Source: Conidiobolus incongruus B7586 (Eukaryota; Entomophthoromycota; Entomophthoromycetes; Entomophthorales; Conidiobolaceae). From it: 14,689 nt of DNA. Under the pieces are notes generated by a model. It was not told the origin of the DNA, did not search any database, and was given only the letters and a program-made list of their open reading frames with translations. A program made the position numbers and the translations under genes. The DNA is taken from assembly GCA_000697335.1 (NCBI GenBank), contig JNEM01011128.1, positions 1-14,689 on the forward strand. Direction: 5' to 3'. Of this stretch, positions 1-8,749 are shown in pieces (within the stretch, counting starts at the first letter, position 1; each line of letters starts with the position of its first letter).

Positions 1-222
1 GAACTACCACATCCAGTATATTCCCCAGATTATAACCCATGTGATTATAATTGTTTTGGGCAATTAAAAAACCAGCTTGCAGGAAAGAAAATTTCTGCAG
101 GAAAATTTAATTGGTTTGTGAAACATCAAATTTCAGTCCTTAATAAAAAGAACTGTTTTTTAGGTGTTAGATCTTTGCCAAAAGTATGGCAAAAAGTTAT
201 TAGAAATAAAGGAAATTATTAA
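1..222 (+). CDS. Mariner-like transposase, C-terminal 73 residues (partial)
   Basis: Frame 1 is open from the window edge to TAA at 220-222. The peptide begins ELPHPVYSPDYNPCDYNCF and ends LPKVWQKVIRNKGNY. Mariner-family transposases carry a YSPDLAPSDYHLF-type block in which the second Asp is the third metal-binding acidic residue of the DDE/D catalytic triad, and they end with a block like LPERWQKVI..NG.Y. Both are visible here: the catalytic Asp is in NPCDY (codon 43-45), with the terminal block at residues 59-73. The enzyme cuts and pastes the element at TA dinucleotides in the nucleus. The two upstream catalytic residues and the DNA-binding domain lie outside the window. I cannot assign the subfamily (D34D mariner against D37D/maT) without the distance to the second Asp. 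Confidence 0.85.
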   Translation, partial: ELPHPVYSPDYNPCDYNCFGQLKNQLAGKKISAGKFNWFVKHQISVLNKKNCFLGVRSLPKVWQKVIRNKGNY

Positions 223-316
223 TTTTATATTATATATTTATTTTTACTTTGTATATATTAAAATGTTTATTTTTTTTCAATCGCAAAAAATTCCCATTAT
301 TTAAATTACAAAGTAA
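1..316 (+). mobile_element. Mariner-like DNA transposon, 3' part (left end outside window)
   Basis: This is the 3' portion of an IS630-Tc1-mariner element: the transposase C-terminus (1-222), about 94 bases of noncoding sequence, and a terminal inverted repeat ending in ACAAAGTAA at 316, followed by a TA (317-318) as expected for the TA target-site duplication. The boundary is set by comparison with the second copy at 11985-13276, whose outer end begins with the reverse complement (TTACTTTGTAATTTAAATAA) right after a TA, and by that copy's other inverted repeat. The element points rightward, and its end lies only 22 bases from the forkhead stop codon. The visible part has no obvious damage, so this copy may be young. 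Its 5' half is not in the window. Confidence 0.88.
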
Positions 317-338
317 TATTATAATATTATTATTAAGA

Positions 339-1469
339 TTATGCAATAGTTAACTTAGATTTTAATATAAGTTGAGGTGATATGGATGTTTCTTTATATT
401 CGTGACAGGAATTGGATTCATGAATGGTTAAAAGATCATATGGTTGATGATGATTCGTATAACTTGGGGAATTGGAAGGCGCAGCATAATCGAAAGGTTC
501 CTCAGGAATCCTGGGAACTGGAGGTGGTGGAATATTCGATGAAAGTACGAATGCTGACTCTATTGTTGGGTTGGTGGTGGTCATGGTGGAGTATGAATAA
601 CTCATCTCTGCTGGTGGATACTCAAAATTCGGTACCATACCAAAAGGATGGATTGGAACTTCTGACCTGTTTCCATCCAATTCATTCGTTGGTGGCAGTC
701 TTAGCATGGAATTCGTATATGGCATATAAGTGGGTGAATAAGGATATGGATGATTCGGAGATATAAATTCCGTTCCTTGATATATGGGTGAGATATTATA
801 ATTCATCATGGTGGGACAAATGGGCTGGGAATTTCTTCTGTATAAAGGGAATTCTGGTTGTGGAAGTGGTGTTATACTTTGGCCAGTTGTACTGGGATAA
901 ACATGACTTATCGTTGCTCTTCTTGCAAAGGTTGTTGGGGGTGGTACAACGAAAGATGCGTCATTATTTGAATTAGGTGATTGGCTAGGAGTACTTGATC
1001 TCCTACCTTCACTTAGAGGATAGCTTATTGTACTACATGTTAACTGTTTCAACATATTATGATCAATTGTCCATAAACTCCCTTTTCCAGGTTCACCGTT
1101 GGGTCTAGGAACTTTGACAAATGCGGGATTATGAGATAAATTGTGTCTTACTGAGTTTTTCCAACCTTTACTGGATTGCTTGAGATAAGGATAATGAGTC
1201 TCAAGCCAAATATATAGTTGATTTAAAGAAAGTTTTTGCTGAGGACTTTGGCATATAGCATATGTAATTAAGGTGGCATAAGAATAGGGTGGTTTTCCTT
1301 TTGTATGCGTAGTGAGTTTAAAACCAGGATCATAAAAAAATGACTTTTTTCTAAAAGTTGATCCTTTTGCATCGTTTAATTTGGGATAATTAGGAACAAT
1401 AGGGGAGGCCGGCTCCAAGTCTTTTAAATCGGAAGGGTTATATGATGGCTCGACGATTCCAGATAACAT
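339..1469 (-). CDS. Forkhead-box transcription factor, 376 aa, intronless
   Basis: This encodes a sequence-specific nuclear DNA-binding protein. The forkhead (winged-helix) domain spans about residues 58-145: it opens with GKPPYSYATLITYAI (58-72), carries recognition helix 3 with WKNSVRHNLSHN (103-114), and has the wing segment EPGKGSLWTID (126-136). Asn and His of the RHN core, which contact DNA bases in known forkhead structures, are present. Where most family members have NLSLN this protein has NLSHN. The rest is low-complexity and rich in Pro, Ser, Tyr and Asn, with a PPPPVPR stretch at 314-320, as in activation regions. Three RRxS/T motifs follow the domain (S159, T186, S214), a PKA- or 14-3-3-type signature. 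The ATG at 1467-1469 has A at -3 and the reading frame is unbroken. The 3' side abuts the mariner end at 316. Short ORFs on the opposite strand (377-766, 788-976) are shadows. The domain call is firm; assignment to a named subgroup such as Fkh2, Hcm1 or Sep1 is not. Confidence 0.96.
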   Translation of the reverse strand: MLSGIVEPSYNPSDLKDLEPASPIVPNYPKLNDAKGSTFRKKSFFYDPGFKLTTHTKGKPPYSYATLITYAICQSPQQKLSLNQLYIWLETHYPYLKQSSKGWKNSVRHNLSHNPAFVKVPRPNGEPGKGSLWTIDHNMLKQLTCSTISYPLSEGRRSSTPSQSPNSNNDASFVVPPPTTFARRATISHVYPSTTGQSITPLPQPEFPLYRRNSQPICPTMMNYNISPIYQGTEFISPNHPYPYSPTYMPYTNSMLRLPPTNELDGNRSEVPIHPFGMVPNFEYPPAEMSYSYSTMTTTNPTIESAFVLSSNIPPPPVPRIPEEPFDYAAPSNSPSYTNHHQPYDLLTIHESNSCHEYKETSISPQLILKSKLTIA

Positions 1470-1581
1470 CCTTAATTAAAATCTTAACAATGCTATACAC
1501 GATAAGATTATTTTGCAAATTATTCAATTAATTCCACTGATGTATGCTATTTATATGAACAATGAATTCATACCAAAAAAA

Positions 1582-1752
1582 GTCCCATTAGAGTATTATG
1601 TATTTAACATTTGGGCAACGAGCCAAATTTGACCAGTTGAAATAAGATTTAAAACTGGATTATTGAGCATATGAGATGAAATTTGGGTGGAAAATAGCTG
1701 ATCCCACCTTAACTCCAAGCTGGTAATTCAATGTTAAATAACTCTAATTTAG
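1582..1752. repeat. MITE-like imperfect inverted-repeat element upstream of the forkhead gene
   Basis: Two outward-facing arms match as inverted repeats. The left arm reads ATTAGAGT, then seven extra bases, then ATTTAACATT (about 1587-1612). The right arm, read on the minus strand, gives ATTAGAGT, one T, then ATTTAACATT (about 1731-1749). Between them is roughly 120 bp of more complex sequence than the surrounding AT-rich DNA, including the pieces GGGCAACGAGCCAAATTTG and CTGATCCCACC. The total of about 170 bp, terminal inverted repeats and no coding capacity fit a miniature inverted-repeat element. It lies 113-283 bases upstream of the forkhead ATG, so it may be part of the promoter. Exact ends and target duplication are not resolved, and an ordinary promoter hairpin cannot be excluded. 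Confidence 0.45.
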
Positions 1753-4033
1753 TTTAAAAATTCTTTTGTGGAAATAAATGACTTAAATCGATTTAAAATA
1801 AAATCATATTTCAACCAATAATAAAATACTTATTTTCTCAGTTAATTTTTATATTAATAATTTTTTTATATAATATACTTAAAAAATTTTAAAGATAACA
1901 TAATTTTTTGTAATGAGGTAATTTATAGATTTGTTAATTTTAGTCAACTTATCCATTTAAATAATATGATTATATGCTATTCATATATAATTATCTTATC
2001 AAATTTTATTTAGTCTTAGTTAATTTTATTTAGAATAATTAAATAGAAAATAATTTAATCATATCTAAAAGGAATCTTTAATTATATGACTTGTATAAAA
2101 TAAAAAAAATTTTTCCAGTATTTAACACTTAAATATGAAAAGTTAAATGTGGCAAAAAAATTTATCCTAAGAGAATGTTATATAACGAATATCATGCTAT
2201 AATTAATTATTTAAATTTATAATATAATAAATGATTAGAAACATAAAATCTTTTACTTTACAATATCAACTTATATTTGTGTATAATATATTATAAATAA
2301 ATATAGTTTTTGATTATTGTTTACAATTTAATTGAATTAATGATTACAAATAAAATAAGTTTATATACTTAAATTAATAATATTTTTATGTGTAAATTAA
2401 TAATAATAATTAATTCTAAAATAGAAAAAAGAGTTTTTAGTTAAGTATATTTTAATTAATTGATAACTTATTCATTGGATTATATTCAGTTTCTAGTGGT
2501 TATTTTATATCACATATAGTAATAAGTTTCAATCATTTATGATGGATTCATATGAATATCAATCTGATATTTGATATAAAAAATAATTTCAAATTCTAAC
2601 TGAAAAGGAAAATACGGACCATTGTATTTCATTGTAGCTAATATCGAAATTTTGTTGTTTTTTAAAATATCAAATTGAGGTAAAAGTCTGTCATATGTTT
2701 TTAGGGAATAGATATTACCCACTTGGTATGAATTCTAGTTTTGATTTGAGTATGAATATTGGTATAATATATTGTTTAAACTATATATAGTACTGTTTTT
2801 TTAAAAATAATATCTGTTAGTATATAAGGTTTAAAAAAATTTTTTTGTAATATCAGATTTTTTAATGGTATAAAATTAACCAATCAATGATCAGTCCGAT
2901 AAATTTCCAAAAATTACCATTTAATTTTGAAATTTATATAAATTTTTGGATATAAAACTATAATACTAACATTGTGAAAAAAAAACTATTAAATTATATA
3001 ATATTAAATAGGAATCAGTCGCAATTTTTTTAAAAAACATTTTCCCGTTTATATCCAATAATTTTTCAATTTTAATAAAAAAAATTTTAAATTAATTATA
3101 TTAGAGCATTCAAAAATAGTAATTAATTTCACTATTCATAAATTTTTAAAATCCGTTTATAAAATTTAAAGTTTTTTGGTGATTTACAACGAATTAGATT
3201 ATTGTACTTGAGAAAAATATATACATATATATATATGTTAATATAGGTTCAAAATCTTATTGCATCATCTTAATAAAAATTTTTTAACTTTTATTAATGA
3301 TTAGTTAAATTCTTTTTAAGATTTTTTCATAAAATCCCAATAACAATTTTATTATTGATTTTTAACTTAATTTAGTTATATTAAAGTTGAAAAAGATTAG
3401 TAATTATGAGATAAATTTTTTTCGTAGTAATTCTCATTAGGTTGCATTATTCAATACTTTGAATTTTCGCTCATTTAATAATCGGTTTTTCTAATAATGA
3501 TAATAGCCAGTTATTCAATTTTAAATTTACCTGCTATTTTATAATCTTACTTGGCTGATTGGTAGTTCTAATTTAAAAAATCATCAAATTTTTTATATTA
3601 CTCTATAAAATTGGGGGGATATTCAAATTAAATATACTGAATTCAGTGTAATTTTAAAATAGTTTATAAGTGATTAATTGTTAGTGTAAATTAAATTTTT
3701 GTTAACTTGAATAATTTAATATATATTGTAGTAGTTTTTGGGTATATGAATTTGAACTTTTATCATTAATAACAATATATCAAAACAAAATAGATTAATT
3801 TATTAAACAAAAATAGCTCAAATAAAAAACCTAAAAAGTGTGATAATTTGTATATAGACCACTAAACACATTTATATACTCCTATTTCTGTTTTTTGCAC
3901 TTGATCAAGGAAATTAAGTGTCAATTATGTTAAACTCGCAAACAGATTTTTGACTTGTTGGTTACACGTCAAATTATAAAACTCAAAAATCAGATGATAA
4001 ATAGACACTGCTATATGATGTATGTGTAACTAT

Positions 4034-4057
4034 ATTATTATTATTATTATTATTATT
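4034..4057. repeat. Microsatellite (ATT)8
   Basis: Eight perfect ATT units in tandem, inside gene-free AT-rich DNA. Confidence 0.95.
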
Positions 4058-4758
4058 TTGAGTAATTATTAGTACAATTGATGAATTTTTTAAAAATTAA
4101 TGTTTAATGTATAGATTCTAATTAACTATTCAGTCGCTGTTAATGTGTATTTTGATAAATTTGCTTATTATACTATGCTATATATTATCAGAATCACTAA
4201 AATAAATGACTATACTATTTGATGATTGTATTAATAACTGGTACTATTCAACTCATTAGTATTAATTACAACATAATTCAATTAAGTTCACTCTACAAAA
4301 GACAATAACAATTCTCGCGTATTTTTTAAACTTGATAGATTTAGATACAATTGAAAGTGTGAATTTATTGAATTGAATTTAATTATATGAGAGATAAATT
4401 TTCAAAACTTATTTAAACAAAAATATATAATTAAATTTGGAAAATAAATTTAAAATTAAAATATTTTTACATTTAATTTAAGAATTAAAAAAAATTTCAA
4501 TACCCTCCTAATCATATCTATACTAATCATCTTATTAAAATCATGAATTCATATTTAAATATAAAGTGTTATATTTTAATAATAGTTGAATCTTTTTAAT
4601 ATACATCCAACTTAGATTAATATTGCTATTTATCACTATGAGTAATTAAGATTGAATTTCAAATATAGTATATACTATATATGTTAATTCAAATAACCAA
4701 TAGTTGAATGATTCAAACAATATTTTTAAATGACAACTATTAAAATTTTTTCTCATAT

Positions 4759-4779
4759 TATATATATATATATATATAT
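4759..4779. repeat. Microsatellite (TA)10
   Basis: An uninterrupted TA run of 21 bases in gene-free AT-rich DNA. Confidence 0.95.
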
Positions 4780-5972
4780 GCTTGTTCATGTTCGTTTTGT
4801 AAAATTATAACTTGAATATAATATAACATAAAATATATAAAAAAATGGCTAATAATAAAATTATTTTAATTAAATTATGGATAGGTATCAAAATCTATAA
4901 TATTAAATTAAATTTATTTAATAATATTTTAATTAATTTTAATAATTTTTTTTATTATAATATTAATTAAATTTTAAATAGGATAAAATTTTAAAATTAA
5001 TATACTTTTATTTAAAAATAAATTTTAAAATTTATAATTGTTTAAAATTATGATTTAAATGTATTTTGAATTGTTATAGATATTACAATATAATAACTCT
5101 TTTAACTTTTATAGAGAATACTTAATCAATTCAAATTATATATATGATTTATTTGAATTAATTTTTGATATATATATAATATTATATTAATAAAATTAAA
5201 GAAAATTTTTATCATTTAATTTTTTTATAATAAAATAATTGAAATATAAAATATTTAATAATCTTTTATTATATGTTAAAAATTATTTTCAAATATTATG
5301 AAATTTATTAATAAATATATAATTGTTTGAATTTAAATATGAATTATTTAATAAAATTATATTATTTTCTAATATTTAGAATTAAGATTTTATGCATAGC
5401 AAATATTATCCAATAGTTTGAAATATTATAATAATGCATTAATAAAACTGTATAAATAAAAAAGTAAAAAGAATAAATATTATCTTATGAAACATAATTT
5501 TAATATATAAATTAAATAAAAATTTATGATATAAAATTATATCCATAATTTTTTTATTAGTGAAAACTTTTTATTTCTATTAATTAATAATTTAATTTAA
5601 TTATATATTAAATTTAAAATTAAAGTAAAATAATAATTTTATTTGATTTTTAATATATTCTATTCATTTGAAATACAAATAATAAAATTAATGATGTATT
5701 AAAAAAATCAATGATTGTGATTAAATTAATGATATATATATATTAAAATATCTAAAATATTCAAAATATGCCATAGATATCGATAATAAAAATACTATAA
5801 ATGAAGATATTCATTTACCAACCAATAAAAAGAATAACTGAAATTTTAAACTAAAGTATTTATCTTGAATTACATAAACCCCTATGAAATATCAATATTA
5901 CCAAAATGAGTTAGAAATCATCACAATTTAAAATTTATTTTTAATAATTGACATCAAAGAATAAAATTATTT

Positions 5973-6158
5973 ATGCAGACAATGGCTATTAAATTTAAAT
6001 TAATTAATAATTCAATTTTTATTGAAAAATTAAGTTATAATGATTGGAATGTAGAATATAATGATATGGTGGTCAATAATGTTACCATTCGACCTAATTC
6101 AATAAATATGAACAGAGCATATAAACATATATTAATTACTAGTAACTATCGTTGTTAA
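5973..6158 (+). other. 61-codon open frame of unknown status
   Basis: An ATG-started frame with somewhat richer composition than its flanks, containing the segment IEKLSYNDWNVEYNDMVV. No family is recognised. The pattern of hydrophobics around a Trp is only loosely like the start of a copia-type Gag, which is too weak to name. The frame ends 72 bases before the convergent gene at 6231. It may be a small gene, a fossil of a repeat, or chance. Confidence 0.15.
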
Positions 6159-6230
6159 CGCTTTAACATATAAATACAAAAAGTCAGAATTAAGTGGGAT
6201 CGAGAGAAAAGGAAAAGGAGAACAGGTAAT

Positions 6231-6593
6231 TTACGCGATAATTGGGTAGAATCGTTTACTGAGGGTAGGTGAGCTGAGTGGAGTGAAGTTGATTAAATCT
6301 TCTTTGTCAGCCACTTGTTTGAGTCTTTCTAACTCGATGAAGAAGCTGTGATCAATAGGAATGTCAAAATCAATTAATTTCTCCTCAGAGTTTGAAGTTG
6401 GGTCACTAATATTGAGAGTTTCATAAGCGTTGGATAAGCTTTCAAGCTCCTTCAAGCTGATAGCATTGGATTTCGACTCTGAATCTGACTTAATGCTAAA
6501 AGTAGTCTTATTCAACTTCAAACTATCAAAGTATTTTTTAGCGTTTGATAATTTGCTAACCAAATCCATAGGACTAACTTTAACAGAGTACAT
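6231..6593 (-). CDS. Orphan small protein, 120 aa, Ser/Leu-rich
   Basis: I do not recognise this protein. A clear GC-richer island with balanced codon use in AT-rich flanks argues that it is a real gene. The start is the ATG at 6591-6593 (protein begins MYSVKVSPMDLV), preceded by GTGAAA, which has A at -3. A longer frame exists upstream only if GTG is read as a start, which is unlikely in a eukaryote. The product is charged and soluble, with no signal peptide or membrane segment. Likely helices lie at about 9-28, 45-61 and 84-97. LIDFD at 73-77 fits the clathrin-box pattern (L, aliphatic, any, hydrophobic, acidic), and SSPTLSKRF near the C-terminus resembles a phosphorylation site. No intron is needed. 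Nearest genes are 4.8 kb and 2.2 kb away. It could be a lineage-specific adaptor-like protein, but that is only inference from a short motif. Confidence 0.65.
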   Translation of the reverse strand: MYSVKVSPMDLVSKLSNAKKYFDSLKLNKTTFSIKSDSESKSNAISLKELESLSNAYETLNISDPTSNSEEKLIDFDIPIDHSFFIELERLKQVADKEDLINFTPLSSPTLSKRFYPIIA

Positions 6594-8749
6594 TTTCACT
6601 GAATAATTTAGTAGTAATTCAAAATTAAAAAAAATTAAATAATTTGAATAAAAAATTGATTCAATGCAATGAATTTATACTAAAATTTAGCATGAAATTT
6701 GTTTTACATTAAAACTTAATAAAGGAGGTTAATTATATTTTAAATTTTATTACCGGTTTAACTTTCAATAAAATTTTTTTCTTTTCTTTTTGTAATAAAA
6801 TTTTATTTTGATTAGTTTGAGATTTAAATTAACACTTTATATAAAGTTCCAATTTGTAAACAAAATAAGTTAATATTTGATATCAAGCCAAAAAATTATA
6901 TACCAAATAGGAGTTAATATTAGATTTTAGAAGCGATTAAATAATTATTTGTTGATACTTAATTGTATTGGTAACAGATCTTTGTTGAAACGTAATTTAA
7001 AGGTAGTAAATTGTTTAAGATTTTCTCAATTTATCAACAATTAATCCTAATATAATTATATATAATAAAATTAATTAAATTCTATTACCAATTAGTATTA
7101 TATTAAATTATCCTATTAATACTAAAAAATTTTTTAAATTTTAATTTTATTAATTTTTATATTTAATTAATTCAAAATTTTTTTTTACTTTTTTTTATAT
7201 TAAAATTATTAATATTCTTATTTATATTAAATTATTATCTCAAATAAAAAAATTGAGATTAAAATACCTTATCCAATAATTTTTTAAATGATATCATATT
7301 AAATTAGATATCATTCTAAAAATATTATTTCAAAATTTTAATGACTCACTTTAAAATGGTTTAAAATTTGTTGATATAAGATTATTAATTATATAATTTT
7401 ATCATTTAATAACAATTAGAATACATGTATTAATATCTATTAATATTATGATTTTCTTCAAATTTTATTAATTTTTTTTTGATTAATTAATACCATCCAA
7501 TATAATTATTAATTTCAATAACATTATGTTCTACACTTGGGTAATATATAATATAATTGAATTTAATATAAATTTATTATTCATTTTTATATAATTTAAT
7601 GTATATAAATTATAAAAAATCTAATAATTATTATAATATATATTTAAAATATTGGGTTGAATCCACATTGAATTATAATCTCGAGAATTTTTGATATATT
7701 TTCAACTTATTGAATCTCAAATTCGAGTAATTATTATGATTATATATCAGAATGATCATGATTTTATTATATATATATATATATATATCAGGAATAAGTC
7801 TCAAACTTAATACATTTTAAATGATAGCTATAATAATAATATTGACATAATTAAAACCGATTAATACTTTTTCAATCAGAGAAAATGCTGATGAAATCTG
7901 CAAGGATAGGTAAAATTATGAAGATAATAGAAGTTAATATTTAAATCTAAAATTTGAATATATTCACATCTAGTTGTAATCAATATAATAATATTATAAA
8001 TTAATATGACAAAAGAATTACAAGTGTAAAACTAATTAATTCTCAAATATGTTTAAATTAATTAATAGTTAATATATGAAAAAAAAATAATCAAAATTTT
8101 AGAATAATACTATATCATTAAATTAAGTGTTATAAAAATATGTATAATTAAAAGGATAATTTTATAAATAATAATTATAATTCAAAAATTCACTAAAAAA
8201 ATATTGATATTTAAATCTTAAGTGATTTAAATTAAATTTAATTATAACTATGGTTTTTAACGCCTCTAATATAATTAGTGCCAAGACTAATCAACAAATA
8301 ATAACTTATATTATGATATAAAATCAAATTTTTTTTAAATATAGTAATTATTATTATTTATCCAATAATTTAATATATAAAAACTTTAAGTTAAAAAAAA
8401 TTGATTTAAATGATTAAAATCTAATCAACTTAACCTAAATTTTTAATGAATATAAATATCATATTAAAAATAATCACATGATACAACCTTCAATCCAATA
8501 TGAAAATTGATCCCATTAAATCTATAACAAATTCAATTCCCCAAAACAATTATTTAATAATAAAAATTCCCAATAATTTGAATAATTTAATAGAAAAAAA
8601 AATTACTCAATTATTAATAATATCAATATTTTTTTTAAAAAAAAATACAAAAAAAATAATTTAATACTATATATTTTATATTTCTTTTTTTTGACAAGTT
8701 TGTTAATATAATTTTATTTTTGGATAAATAAAGAATAATTAATATTAAG
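6594..8749. other. AT-rich intergenic spacer between orphan gene and phosphatase gene
   Basis: A divergent intergenic region of about 2.15 kb: both neighbours are transcribed away from it, so both promoters should lie here. No open frame of note. There is a TA run at 7768-7788. Poly-T and poly-A tracts increase towards 8750, with a T-rich run ending TTTTTTGACAAG at about 8684-8697 that could serve as a nucleosome-depleted promoter element for the phosphatase gene. No TATA box can be singled out in such AT-rich DNA. Confidence 0.6.
7768..7788. repeat. Microsatellite (TA)10
   Basis: An uninterrupted TA run of 21 bases in the divergent intergenic spacer. Confidence 0.95.

Larger units (their letters stand above)
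1753..6230. other. Long AT-rich intergenic spacer, no convincing gene
   Basis: Nearly 4.5 kb of very AT-rich DNA full of stops in all frames. It holds simple repeats (ATT at 4034-4057, TA at 4759-4779) and a 9-bp inverted pair GATTTTTGA/TCAAAAATC (3945-3953 and 3983-3991). Two short frames have protein-like composition but no family I recognise: about 2537-2722 on the minus strand, which has no ATG at its upstream end, and 5973-6158 on the plus strand. The stretch 4800-5760 is close to pure A and T. The most likely content is old, AT-degraded repeats plus the downstream flank of the gene at 6231. Confidence 0.7.

Noticed and set aside
377-976. Two plus-strand open frames (377-766 and 788-976)
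   Set aside because: They lie antisense to the forkhead gene. Their Trp-rich translation is the shadow of Pro- and Asn-rich codons on the other strand.
4800-5760. Mitochondrial or organelle-like insertion suggested by near-pure AT content
   Set aside because: No organelle gene, tRNA or GC cluster is seen. The composition grades into the other spacers.
6594-6599. Upstream start of the orphan protein at 6599
   Set aside because: The codon there is GTG. The first ATG, at 6591-6593, is the sensible eukaryotic start.
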